Assembly: GCA_004335635.1 (NCBI GenBank)
Contig: QAXH01000703.1
Location: forward strand, 369-26,662
Source of the DNA: Chloromonas sp. AAM2
Lineage: Eukaryota; Chlorophyta; Chlorophyceae; Chlamydomonadales; Chlamydomonadaceae
DNA length: 26,294 nt
Direction of reading: 5' to 3'
Both the position numbers and the translations under genes were made by a program. Positions 1-11,161 of the stretch are shown here, piece after piece; position 1 is the stretch's first letter, and each line of letters starts with the position of its first letter. The notes under the pieces were generated by a model that worked only from the letters and a program-made list of their open reading frames with translations, had not been told where the DNA came from and searched no databases.

Positions 1-1274
1 CACACGCAGTATGACCAGTCAGAAGCGCAGCGAGGACTCACCACAAAATAGTTCCATCATTCAATACAGCAGGACACACGAACAGTCACCAGATGAACCT
101 ATCAAATTGTCCCAGAACTGGCAAACTTCTTTTTTTGGACCACCCTTTATTGGGCCGGCCTGAGTACATTGTGCCTGTCAGACGCCTCTCTGTCAAGTCC
201 TACGTGTACTTGTGTACGAAAACAGAATACATGTTGGTAAAGTGTGGGAATGTGGCCTCCACACAGTAGCGAACCAGCAAGCGAGCTCACGTCCTCTTTA
301 AACGTTTCATGTATACCATGGTTCTCAAATCAAGCTGCACATGCGCTTCGGTGCTGCACTCATGTGAAGGTTGAAACTCATACAAACAACTGTCAGCATC
401 CTGAGTTTGTGGGCATTAAATGGAGTGATCTCTAGGTAGGCTTCACGTGTAAACCTGCGGAGACCCTTGGCCAAGTGACAACACAATGTCAGCCCCTCCA
501 GAGTCCTGCATTGCCTCTGCCTGAGCCATAAGGCTTGTTGGAGCCCTTGGCCAGGACTGGTGACAGCAAACACGCATGCCCACAGCATGTTGGCTGGGCA
601 GGACTGTCCATCCTTTTCGTCATGCTGTCGCATAACGCAACAAGGCCAGGCCCCAGAGGTGGTGGTCAGCCCAGTCTACGTTAACGTCCCATGCTTTCAG
701 GCTGCCCAGCAACACATCTGCTGTGCTGGGCTTTGTTGGCTTTTTGAGTGAGAACGCAGGCAGGGTAAAAGAGTGAGAACGCTCCGCGAGAGAGAGAACG
801 CGAGACCGATGATGAACGCGGCACTGGTGCCATACGCCCGTCACTTCACAGCAAGAGAGGCCAAGCGTGCTCTCGTGCGAGTGCTCGCCTATCCAGCCTC
901 AGACCTCTGGGGATGAGCATGAGCCATCCCTTGCGATGGCACGCGCATGCAGGGCCAAGCACGCTCCCCGTGCCTTCCCCGTGCCTCACTCAGTCAGCCA
1001 CCACAGCCCTACGTTTAGATGGCAGACCGTGGCGCTTGAAGAGTGGCGCATGCCCTCTCAGGTGCCAGCCATCAAACAGTCCACAGCCTACAGCACCACC
1101 ATCCTCAGCATCCACCCCCAGCACTAGTTATAACTACAATGCTGCCGAGGGCCCGAGCCAAAAGGCTACAATAGAGTCCGTGTTTGGGCCCTTACAGGCC
1201 AGTGGCTACGCACCAGACCAAGGAAATCAGGAAAATCTGAGTGCAGCACTCACATATCAAATCAGTGAAAGGTA
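1..1274. other. 5' flank without supported gene
   Basis: No reading frame here shows a recognisable family or a convincing splice chain. A stretch at about 1120-1271 is open on the plus strand and ends at a possible donor (AG|GTAATG near 1270). It could be an upstream exon, for example a transit-peptide exon of the mTERF-like gene, but its phase does not join convincingly to the next exon. One copy of the short interspersed repeat lies at 105-136. Confidence 0.4.
105..136 (+). repeat. short interspersed repeat, copy 1
   Basis: The core TTGTCCCAGAACTGGCAAAC is followed by TTC and a run of seven T. The same core with a following T-run recurs at 2121, 3238 and 23785, and in reverse complement at 14139 and 23511, so it is a genuine dispersed element. 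Confidence 0.8.
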
Positions 1275-3126
1275 ATGATATTGCAACAAGTGCCAGGAAG
1301 GCACCTCAGCATTGAACACGCAATCACGACAGCTGCAGTGGCTGCTCCTGTCATCAACAAGAGCCTGCTCATTATTTGCTGCTCCCAATCCGATGTCAAG
1401 CACGCGCTGGCTTTGTGCAGAAACCTCGTGTGGAACGATGACTTGAAAGTGCGTCTAATTAAGGTAGGGCCACCTTTGATGCAGGCCTGGGTTTGATTTG
1501 AATCATAGGAATGGATATCTCCAGGGTCTCCCCGAAGCGCTCTGCAATCAGGAGCTGAAGGCTTCCAGCGGTCGTCAATCCGCCCATCAAATGTTGACAC
1601 TGGCGGGCAGTGTAGCCTATATGTAACACGTATCAACACCTGTGGCAGAGACTCACACTGGTGTGCTCTCGTCATGTTACTGAGACCATGGCAGGGCTGA
1701 CAAGTAGCTGAGGCTGGCAGCCGCCTAAGCTGAGCAAACCACCGCGTGGATGCCACCTGCATGTGCAGAGGATCGCAGCCAATCAAATGGGCATCTCCGA
1801 CGAGGAGGTGGACTGGCGGCTGTCTCAACTGGCTGTGCTCTTGCCGGGGCTGGTCCCGCGCCTGCTGCGGGCCCCGCCACAGCTGGTGGCGCGTGTGGCC
1901 GCTCGCCCCGACGATGTCGCACAGAGGGTGCTAGAGCTCAAACTAGCCTTTCCTTCGGTAAGCCTCGTCTGCTGTGCTTCCTGTTTAGCAACAGCCAGTG
2001 TTTTCTGGCACCCACAGTCTGGCCACAGCCCCTGTGACAACCGCACACACCACAGTATACCCAATCACACTTTGCAACTACAACACCCATCACCAACACC
2101 AGTTGCTGGCTATTCTCAGGAATTGTCCCAGAACTGGCAAACTTCTTTTTTTATAGGTGCCTTGGGCGTTGGGTTGGCTCGCACTGTTGAGTTGCATGTT
2201 GAGCGGGGTTGCGGCTCGTCATGCAGCTGTCACCTGCAAGCATCCAGACGGGAACGGGACGGGGCCGAGACGAGGAGGAAAATGTAAATTGAGGCGGGAT
2301 GCGTGCGGCCACCAAGGGCTGAAAATTGCCCCCGCGTACTGGCTGGTTTCAGAACATAGGTGTTGGCTTCGGTAGATTCGGCTGCGTTCATTACTTACCG
2401 AGAGGTTTGGTAAGACGATTTGAAGACGCATCGCAGCACCGCTTCCGCATGTCCTTGTCTGAGTGGCTTGCTGCACAGGCTGACTTGGTGACCATGATGG
2501 GAAACCGCCTGTCACTGCTGCTGGACGATGACATGGAGCAGGTCAAGGCAGCGGCCGTCAGGCTGCGGGAAATGCTGCCGGGCATGGACGTGGACCGGTT
2601 TGTCACAGACCATCCCCTGGTGATTGACACAGACACACTGGCCACAGCCCTGGAGGTGGGTAATGGGCAAGGGAAAGCAGAACGGCAGGCAATCTCATGG
2701 GTTAAGCGCGTGTCATGGCGGGCGAGCCAAATCAGATGTGCCGGGATGTTCTTTCATAGAGGTTGTTTGCGTGCTTGAAAAGCGTGTCTCACAAGCACAA
2801 GCCAGATCAAACTGTGCATATGGATGGTGCCCTTGCCTCAACCTCGCATGTAAGGGTGTTTACTGACGTTGCCATGCCGCAGTAGCATGCACACACATTT
2901 ACTGCTGAACGCTTTTGTATGTCATCATGATATCCAGTGGCACACCTTGTGTTGTGTTTGCCAGTTGTGTTGGTCCTGTTCCGTGTGCTGCGCACAGGAC
3001 TGTCGGCGTTTGCTCCCCAACCAGGAACCGGTGCAGCTTCTGAGGGGCAACCCTGACATGGTGCTGTCCCTGGTCAAGGGCAAGCACCTGATAGAGTACG
3101 ATCAAGTGGCCAACCCGTGGGCGTAG
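1275..3126 (+). CDS. mTERF-like helical-repeat protein, probably organellar
   Basis: Four exons join in phase: 1275-1463, 1769-1957, 2353-2655 and 2998-3126 (TAG stop), giving about 269 residues. The exon at 1769 has no usable upstream ATG of its own, and its acceptor (TGTGCAG) matches the phase of the donor AAG|GTAGGG at 1463. The protein is a series of roughly 30-residue helical units with mTERF-type spacing. Examples are LPGMDVDRFVTDHP in exon 3 and LLPNQEPVQLLRGNPDMVL in exon 4, ending in an IEYDQVANPW tail. mTERF proteins bind nucleic acid and act in transcription, splicing or ribosome assembly in plastids and mitochondria. The modelled N-terminus has no obvious transit peptide, so a further upstream exon is likely and the ATG at 1275 is provisional. 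The family call rests on motif spacing only. Exon 3 could also start at another nearby AG. Confidence 0.6.
2121..2152 (+). repeat. short interspersed repeat, copy 2, inside mTERF-like intron
   Basis: This is an almost exact copy of the element at 105-136, inside the intron 1958-2352. Its T-run is followed directly by ATAG, which resembles a polypyrimidine tract and 3' splice site. The frame after that AG is not needed in the gene model. Confidence 0.8.
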
Positions 3127-3237
3127 TGCCTTAGTTGTGCTTGCCGTCAAGCCGCGGCTGTCTCAGTCGGGGGGTGGAGGGCTTGGCTACCTCCCCAAGG
3201 AGGCGGGTGGCCACTAATGACTCAGTGAGGATTCAAT

Positions 3238-3269
3238 AATTGTCCCAGAACTGACAAACCTCCTTTTTT
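3238..3269 (+). repeat. short interspersed repeat, copy 3
   Basis: The core has one change (ACTGACAAAC for ACTGGCAAAC) and is followed by CTCC and six T. It lies about 110 bp past the stop of the mTERF-like gene. Confidence 0.75.
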
Positions 3270-3675
3270 CCCGGCCCAGTTTCCTATTCGCTATGTGCAT
3301 GCAGCTGTGGCAGGGCTGGTATATGTGAGGTACACATGCGCTGACACAGGAGTGTGCGTATGTGGAGTCAGGTGCCTTTCACCATTAAGTGTTCTGCCTT
3401 GCCATTCCATCCAATCTTCCTTTCCTCAGCAACTAAGCTGCCCCTCTTTTTTCTGTGACGCTGCCCCTCTTGTGCTTTTCCTGGCCCGTCAATTCCTTGC
3501 GGCAAGTCTGGTTGACCGCCATGGGCAAGCCCTGCAATTTGAGACAGATATGCAATTGGTCCTGTAGTGGCTCTTCTGCTGCTTCAATGAGCAGCGTACA
3601 TTGATGCAAAGTTACATGAGTCGTAGATGTCAAACAGACAGGTGACGCCACCAATGGTTAGTGACAGACACAGGG

Positions 3676-3696
3676 ATTGTCCCAGAACTGGCAAAC
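3676..3696 (+). repeat. short interspersed repeat, copy 4
   Basis: The core is intact (ATTGTCCCAGAACTGGCAAAC less its first A), but the usual TTC plus T-run is replaced by ACTTTGTGATCC. A more diverged relative (AATTGTCCCAAAAGTGACA) lies at 4705-4723. Confidence 0.7.
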
Positions 3697-3870
3697 ACTT
3701 TGTGATCCTTTTACATACAGCAGTTGAAATGTAATAGAAGCTGTAAGGAAACACTGCGGCCACTATCAATACCAAATGATTATCAATGCATCCTTGCAGT
3801 CCTGACTCATTCTTGGCCTCATGGACCGACGCATTGTCAGCCCGCCACTGTTCAGCACCACCATTACATG

Positions 3871-3948
3871 AGGGAAGGGACGCCAACCCGTCCAACCTTC
3901 AAGAAGGGGATTGCGACACACCAGGTTAGTAATGGTGGTGGCCACCCC
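3871..3948. repeat. dispersed repeat pair A, copy 1
   Basis: This segment aligns with 14722-14805. Shared blocks include GACACACCAGG, TAGTAATGGTG and CGTCCAAC. On the minus strand both copies keep a similar short peptide frame of the form GWPxPLLxWCVxIPF. It may be a remnant of an old mobile element; no element type is recognised. Confidence 0.55.
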
Positions 3949-5819
3949 ACAGAAGACAGTTCTAACACCCACACAGCTGCTAGCAACCGTGTGCAAATGA
4001 TTTGTGTTGCAGGATAGTGTAAGCACGCTACCCTGCGGCACACCTTACATGGTGCTCTGGGGTCATCTTTGGTGCCACGGGATAGGAGGACAATAAGATG
4101 CAAAGTGGTTTCAAGGCCCGCTTGGCAAGATTACAAATCCCTCCTGCCTCGGAAATGCCTCACCAGTATGATGCCACCAGTCGGACATCAAAAACAGTTG
4201 AGTGTGAAGGATGAGAAGCACAGCGGAGCTGAATGTCGTGCACCGCCCTGACCAACCAGTCGTTGACACCAGACCACGGCATCAGATGGTTCCTTGGTGC
4301 TGCTCAAACATGTCTCTGTATTGCACGACCACTATTGTGTACCACATGTCTTGTAGGCAGCCAGCAAGTCCGTCATGCAACTGAGTCAGTTTGTGCCACT
4401 GCCGCCACTCTCACCAAAAACGTGATGTGCGGCAGCCACATGCGACTCGTGACTCATCACCCAGGCATACTCGTCAGCAAGCCCTTCATTTGCTGAAGCA
4501 AGATTTCTTTCAGCAACCAGTACTGCAGCGTGCAGGCATCACCGCATGTTGTGCCACACCCTCAAGTCCACCAAAGATTCAGTGAGCCCTCACAACTGCC
4601 TCACAGTCTGGCGACGTACATGTTCCCAAACCAGTCCCAGTACTCGGATACAGTGCACGGCATACGCAACTGACCAGACACACTGGTTCAGTGCTGCACA
4701 CAGTAATTGTCCCAAAAGTGACACTCTTCAGCCTTTGAACCGTGCAGGAACGCTGAAGTTTGGCCATGCAACAGATTGCAGGGCGTTGTTCGTGCGCCCT
4801 GCCCCTCCTCTTATGCCAACCTGGCACCATCTGTGCCCTCAAACCTCCTCTTGGTGCTGATCACCGTCGGCAGTCAGCAAACCAACCAAGTTTCCTTTTT
4901 TCTTTTTCACCATGCGATCCACACAAAGCCATGTTGAACCGCCACCGCATGTCGCAATGCTTCTGCCACACCGTGTCCATCACGCCACCAAGACCCTTGC
5001 ACACTCTCACCACTGTGACAGTGCACACATCCGGAATCTGAAAAACACTGGGCAGCCCGCCATGGGTGCTTCGTTCCTGCCACAGCGCAACGTTTTTTCT
5101 GAGCCCTCCATAGCCCCTGTACCACTTGCACTTCCTTCTGCCCAACCATCAGGCAGTCAAACCCTTGCCTCAATCAATTCCCATTTCAGAATGTGGTACA
5201 AGCGAGGCTCCCATGAACATATGCCTGCTTTTCCCATCCCATGCACTTGACGCCTCCTGCTGTGTCAACAACCAGTCCAGCCTTGATGGCACAGCCGTGT
5301 CAATTGCGAGTGAGTTGTCGAGCACAACAGTCAACGTGCAGGCCCGCGTGGTATGCAGGCCCGCCTTGTCAGACATGCGCACAGAGCATGACAGCACAAG
5401 ACAGCACGAACAGCCACAGGCACAGACAAACGAGTACACACGCATATACACACACAGTAAGTCCTGAGACTTGCGTTGGTGCCCTACACAGCTTTAAAAA
5501 AAATCGCTGTCTCCCTGTAACAGGCCATGCTCTCGCAACAAGGCCTTGGGATGGAGCGTACAACAGCGTGGTCATGCAAGCAATTCCACCACACAGGAGC
5601 CCCATCCCTGACCTTCAATGCATGGCATGTGCTGCACACTCAGCGCACTGGACCATAACACAGCCATGGGAGTGACAGACAATGGATTAGGCTGCGCCAG
5701 ACCAACACACTAGGTGCAGACAGAGGAAACCCCGCCTGATCCGTGCCTCCATGCGACGAATATATACACTAGTCTTTTGATTCCAAACACGCACACACGT
5801 TCCGTTGAATTCCTTCCAA

Positions 5820-8800
5820 TCAGTGATGCATTGGAAACGGTGCGGCTGGGTGATGTAGGCCCAATGGGCTGTGCAGGGTGGCTCCTACGAGGTGATGACC
5901 AGCTAGGTGGTGTTGGCTGGCGGGCGTGGCATACAGGTGGGTCATGAGGTCGTGTCCCATGGCCAGCGCGGCCGCTGTCGGGTCGCCGTACATCCCCTGC
6001 ACCTGCTGCTGCATGTGCTGCACCTGCACCTGTTGTTGCACCTGGTGCGCATACAGCAGCGCTTGTGCCTGCGCCAATGCCATGGGTGGCTGCTGGTACG
6101 CCTGGGGCTGGTGTTGCAGTGGCACCTGCTGCTGAGCATGGACAAAGAGCTGCTGCTGTTGCTGCTGCTGCTGCACCACTGCGGCGGCCTGCACTGCTTG
6201 CTGCTGTGCTGCCTGCATCAGGTCATGCTGCTGTGCTGCCTGGTGTGCTGCCACCTGTGCGGCTGTCAGGCGCTTGCCAATGTTCTCCAAGCGCTCTGCC
6301 AGCTGCCTGAAGGTTGGCCGGGCAGACGGCTCAGACTCCATGCACGCAGTGATCAGCTGCTGCCACTCAGGCTCGCAGGTTGAGGGCATGCGCAGGTGCA
6401 GGCTGCCCTGCATGAGGCCCCGCAGGATGTCCTGTGCTGTCAGCTCCTGGAAGGGAACCTCAAGGGTCACCATCTCCCACATGACCACACCCATGGACCA
6501 CACGTCACACTTCTCGCACACCTGCACGCGTGCGAGAACAGACCCAGACAGTGAGTGTGCGCCATTGACACCGCAAACACATGCATGCAATCATGAAGCC
6601 AGGGCAGCAAGGCTGCCAATGCCCTGCACTGATCACTGTCATCATGTGCCTGGCCTGGCCTGCTTGCATGCCTCACCTGGTTCGGGCATCTGACCAGCTC
6701 AGGTGCCATGTATGGCAGCGTGCCACGAAGATCATGACACGTGACATAGCTCTGGATCTTGTGCTTGGACAGCCCGAAGTCAGCCACCTGTGATGCGCGA
6801 ACAGGATGCCCAAGTGAGACGGAGGTGACTTGGCTTATCTGCTCAGAGGAAACCCTGCTCAGACCAAACATGCCATGACCACATGTGATCTACCTGTGGA
6901 GAATTGGTTACACAAGCTGAACTCCAACAGTATTGTCCTCAAGACATCAAGCACGTCATGGTGACATTCTAAGCACCCTGTCATGTCTCACCTTGACAAG
7001 CAGTGCATCACCCTCGCCCTCAAGCAGCAGGTTGTCGGGCTTCAGGTCAAAGTGGATGACTGCTGGCGACTGGTCGTGGAGATAGGACATGCCCAGGGCG
7101 GCCTGCAGCGCTATGCGGCAGCGCTCCTTCAGCCCGATGCGCCGGCCGGCCTGAGACAAGGTCGAGAACCTCTGCACGGCAAGTACACATGAACACGGGG
7201 CTCTGGGGTTAGGAAGGGCAACGTTGTTGAATGTGCCACCTTGATGAAGCCGTAAGATCGTGATGCACAACATCACGGGCTTGTTCATGACTGATGGCTT
7301 CGCCATGGCAATGTGTGATCACTGTCCCGTTGCCAAGGCTGGGCGCAAAGCCAAATGTGACAGCGCCATGTCAGATGCGCGGCAGGGGAGGGAACTGCCC
7401 TAGATGCTGTTTGACAGTTCAGGCAAACATTCCTTATGTGGGCCAGCGAAGCTGGTTCTGGAATGGAATGCTTCCTTGCTCCTGCTCTGAATGCAGCTTT
7501 GAGGAGTGTCAGGCCAGGGAGAGCCTGGCGAAGAAGCCATTGGAGTGCGCATGATGCATGTTTTGCTCCGGACAAGAGACAAGACCCTGAAACCCTGCAG
7601 TGCCGCGGCATCAGCTCCATCATTCAATGCTAGGCACAACACATTGTGCAGCATGTTTGCGGTCAGTCGGCAGCTCCTTGACATGACCCACGCTACGGCA
7701 ACATGGTAAAATCTTGTTCACTGTGCAGGGCGGCTCCCAACAGCATCTGGACGGGGCTATGTCGTTCTTCAACTCCAAACCTAGAGCTGAGAAATAGGCA
7801 TCCATTTATCCACTAATGGACGTGTGCATGCATGCAAGAAGCAGGCAATGCTAGCGCCGAGAAGTCAATCTTGTTGATATACATCTTGAGATTTGTCCAC
7901 ACCAAGAAATCGAGCCCAAGTACCCCTCACCTGCGCCAGTGATCCACCCCTGAGGTACTCCATCATGATCCCAGCAATGATGTTCTCGCCCTTGGAACCG
8001 CTGTTGGCATCCGACGGCGTCAGCATGCAGGTGCTAGCGGCGGAGGAGGGCGGGCTGACAGCGGGCTCCGTTACCAGGCCAAACATGCGAATGATGTTGG
8101 GATGGTTCAGGCGCGCTAGCACTTCAGCCTCACGCTGGAAGCTCTCACTGTACTTGGCAAAGCGATCCTTCTGCAGCCAGTACAACGTGGTGCACAGCAG
8201 TCAGGTAGCACCAATGCAGGCACCGGCAACTGCGCAACCCGTGGTCCTTCAACAAAGCAAGAACCCATGGCTGCTCTTACCAGGCCAACATGTGGCACAC
8301 GCACCTTGAGCCATTTGATAGCCACCGTGCCGTACGGGAACACATCCGCACAAGATACCTCGCCAAAAGCACCCTCGCCAATCTTTGTCGTGGCTGAGAC
8401 CTGCGATCTTGCCACATGTTGGACGGAGTCCAGCAACACTGCCTTTGGGGTCGGGCAGGAAGGCACCTCGTTCAGGCCTGCGGGCGAGGAACACCACAGA
8501 ACGCTTTGCACCATGTCAAGCAGTGTGCTCATGCAAGCAGACATAGGTGCTGGGTGCTGAAAAAGTTCAGACAAAGGCCTGCTTACGCCACAGCACATCC
8601 AAAACTGGAGATGCAAACGAGAGTCATGCAGCGGAGGCCAAAACTGAATCACAGAACTCCACCACTTGGCACCCAACAAAGCAAAGGCTCATGCCGCGCA
8701 GAATGGCAGTGACACATGCATGATACATGTACACCAAGTGCCTGCCCTTCCCAAACCCTTGCTCACCTCCTTGGGATGGCGGGCCACTGTGGCTATGCTC

Positions 8801-11161
8801 CGTGAAGTCCTGCGTGATGCAGTGGCTGGCGTGCCACTGCCCGCCCCGCTCCTGGGGATCTGCAAGATCTGCAAACACAAAGGCAACGGTTGTGTATCAA
8901 CGGTCATGCACATGGACCTAGCATGCCCCAAAGTCCTTTTGATCCAAACACTGCGCTAGATGAATCCAGGTCGGAGTGACACTGAGTACTGACTGGACAC
9001 TGGAGGGTGACACTTGTGTTGCATTTTGCACAAAGACAGTTTAACGCCAGAGTGATGCACACCTTGTCCTAAAACATCTGGGCGTGGCATTTCGTTGCCG
9101 TCGTTGCCGTCTCCAAATGCACTGATATGGCTGGGCAGTTTGACAGAGCCATTCTTGCCAGGCTCTGCAGCCGCACTGCCGCAGCTGTACCCTTCACCAA
9201 ACGCGCTGATATGGCTTGGAAGGCCATTGGCGGCATCTCTGACCCTATCTAAGGGCCTGTTCGACAGAGGTGCGCCTGCGCAGACAACAGAAAGGACCAT
9301 GATCTCTCGCCAGCAGCCTCACGGAGTTGATAGCTGGCGTTCACAACAGAAAGCCGTGGATAGCCGAGTGTTATGTCTGACTGAAACATTGGACAAACGT
9401 CCTCAACCTTGCTGCTGGCCATATGATTGGGTAACACATGATGTCGCCTGCTACCACGCGCAACAAAACAAGAGAAAATAGCACTTTCTCCCCCGTCAAA
9501 TTGAACTTGTGACCCACCTTTCAATAACAATGATGATCCGTTCATGAATGTGCTTGGCTCGGCCATCTTGCCCTGAGCAGCATCACCGTTCTCAAGAACC
9601 CGCTGTGCCGCAGCTGGGACACGGGGCGCGGCAAGTAATGCACCCACGCCCACTCTGACAGCATCCTCCATGTACGGGTCCTCCACATCGAAATCGTCGG
9701 CTGTGAAGGCCGCTTGGCTGCCTGCTGCATGCCCGTCCGCTAGCACAGGGTAGGCTTGCAGGGACCTGTTGAGGTTGCTTAGTGCATGATCTTCCATACC
9801 AGCTTCCCACCGGACAGGCATCGCTGGGGTAGCCAAGCTGCTGGTCATTCCATGCTCTGGAGTGATCTGATCAGCTGCAAAGTGCAGACCAGCCATCTTG
9901 CTTGTCGTCGTGGTGAACGCCTCCTGCGCCTGTGCTGTGTGCGCGACCTGCCACTCAGTGTCCGACGAAGGATCACAACTGAATGCCTCGCTGATGTCAT
10001 CAAAGACATCATGGCAGCAAAGGCTGCATGGCAACAAACAGCAACAAGCATTTGCAACTTTGTTTGGGCACTACTGTCTCAATGGGGCAATAACCGCAAA
10101 CTTGAACACAGATGACAGCTTTGATTGATAGCTTTCGCCAAGGCGCATGCAGTAGCATGCAGTCTGTTTGACAACACCCAGAAAGAGCGGTACATCACGT
10201 TAGACGGGACTGTTGAGGCCTGACTATGTTGCCCAACAACACAGGCCGACCGAGCCCTTCAGACACTCGGCTCCTCATCCCAGAGCAGATCGCTCGTTCA
10301 TCTAAATCATTATAATACCTAACCAATAGGTCAGAGGTTCTGCAAGCACTACCTACCCTCCTGGTTTGTTTGCTATACAACAACAAGCATGTTATGAGGT
10401 CTTACTGGGAACTTGAGCTGCGAGGTCTCCCTACACTGCATTGGCATGCCAGCATGCTCTTTGCATCCAAGAGGCCAGATACGCTTCCACGCAGGTACGC
10501 TATCGCCAGTGGCTCACACCTGGGCTCCATGTCCTCCTCGCTGGGGGCAAAATGGCCTTCATGATCCCCCCCAGTGGCCTCGGTGCGCTCGATTTCGAAC
10601 TGCAAAGCTGGTTGGAGAAATACATGGATGCGGAAAGTCCTAGTTTGCGCCCCCCGACGCTGCAGCGCATCCATATACTCGTTCACCAGCTCCTGCGAGG
10701 TGGGGGTAAGCCAATTCTCAAGCGTCATGAGAGCTGGACAACGCACCCTTCTAGCGCTGCCACATGAAGAAGGCGCTGCATATGCAACTAATATTTGGTA
10801 TGCGGGCCGTACCTGCAAATCGTCGTCATCAGCCACGCTGATGAGGGACTCCACGTCTAGATCCTCCCCTGGTGCCTGGTACTTGATAGAGACAGGTTCG
10901 CCAACCTTCTGGTTGACCCTGAAGCACAGCTCATCGTACTTGAACGACTGCGGCACTGCATCGTTGAAGACGCTTCCACCAGTGTACCGACATTCCCCGG
11001 TCTCCGGGTCCTGCACATGCCGAGGGTGAGGTCATGAGGGCCGAGGGCGGCCGGGGAAAACCCATAAGAACGTAGCATACCTTCTTGAATGTGCCACCGT
11101 GATGAAGCCGTAAGCGAACGCGGTGCAAAGCAGGCTTGTTCATGGTTGATGGCTCCGCCAT
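5820..11161 (-). CDS. PB1-domain Raf-like protein kinase (plant B-group type)
   Basis: Eleven exons join in phase: 11161-11081, 11010-10813, 10692-10499, 10023-9518, 9275-9063, 8859-8767, 8477-8305, 8170-7931, 7171-6992, 6787-6677 and 6521-5820 (TGA), giving 896 residues. The start lies in GCCATGGCG. A PB1 domain covers roughly residues 8-120, with an acidic OPCA segment at 74-92 (PGEDLDVESLISVADDDDL). A low-complexity linker follows. The kinase domain has the glycine loop GEGAFG (462-467), VAIK lysine 483, probable helix-C glutamate 500, catalytic loop HFDLKPDN (Asp608), DFG (Asp629) and APE (654-656). HFDLK in place of HRDLK is typical of plant PB1-Raf kinases, some of which phosphorylate SnRK2 kinases in ABA and osmotic signalling. 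A glutamine-rich tail of about 180 residues follows the kinase domain. Exon 3 could instead begin at the weaker AG at 10717, also in phase. Confidence 0.9.
6150..6173 (-). repeat. CAG/CAA repeat coding eight glutamines
   Basis: Eight consecutive Gln codons (CAG with one CAA) lie in the last kinase exon. They sit within a longer Gln-, Ala- and His-rich tail that contains AAQQQ, QVQQQVQVQHMQQQ and similar runs. This is a low-complexity, prion-like composition. The triplet run is a likely site of length variation. Confidence 0.85.
7228..7796. pseudogene. decayed copy of the kinase/PB1 divergent promoter and both first exons
   Basis: This segment, inside kinase intron 7172-7930, aligns along its length with about 11083-11687 in the same orientation. 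It holds a minus-strand relic of kinase exon 1 (ATG at 7306; MAKPSVMNK versus MAEPSTMNK), the whole intergenic spacer, and a plus-strand relic of the first exon of the PB1-like gene (ATG at 7703). A 53-bp stretch is identical in both (7419-7471 and 11307-11359). The plus-strand relic has lost one base just after its ATG and is frameshifted, with a stop soon after. The minus-strand relic is still open. The copy at 11083-11687 is the functional source because both its exons join to real genes. Confidence 0.88.
9063..9275 (-). repeat. internal peptide repeat in kinase linker exon
   Basis: This exon encodes the motif LPSHISAFGEG and, 31 residues later, LPSHISAFGDG. The underlying DNA of the two copies also remains similar, pointing to a short tandem duplication within the PB1-kinase linker. 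A GACGGCAACGACGGCAACG repeat (DGNDGN) follows the second copy. Confidence 0.75.

Larger units (their letters stand above)
3127..5819. other. intergenic region between convergent genes
   Basis: This region separates the 3' ends of the mTERF-like gene (+) and the kinase (-). No frame looks coding. It holds three copies of the short interspersed repeat (3238, 3676 and a weak one at 4705) and one half of a dispersed repeat pair (3871-3948). Plus-strand TGTAA motifs occur near 3727 and 3741 and could be polyadenylation signals for the mTERF-like gene, but they are about 600 bp past its stop. Confidence 0.5.

Noticed and set aside
913..1275. A 120-codon plus-strand frame before the mTERF-like gene
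   Set aside because: Its donor-like end (AG|GTAATG) would require an intron of about 40 bases to join the next exon in phase, and the sequence is Ser/Pro-rich without a motif. It was kept only as a possibility in the flank entry.
5907..6383. A 158-codon plus-strand frame rich in Leu and His
   Set aside because: It is the reverse reading of the Gln-rich kinase tail (CAG read as CTG), a typical shadow of a CAG-rich exon.
9518..9570. The peptide MAEPSTFMN in the kinase linker resembling the kinase N-terminus MAEPSTMN
   Set aside because: This might be a third copy of exon 1, but the DNA around it does not continue to align and it lies in an in-phase coding exon. Chance is more likely.
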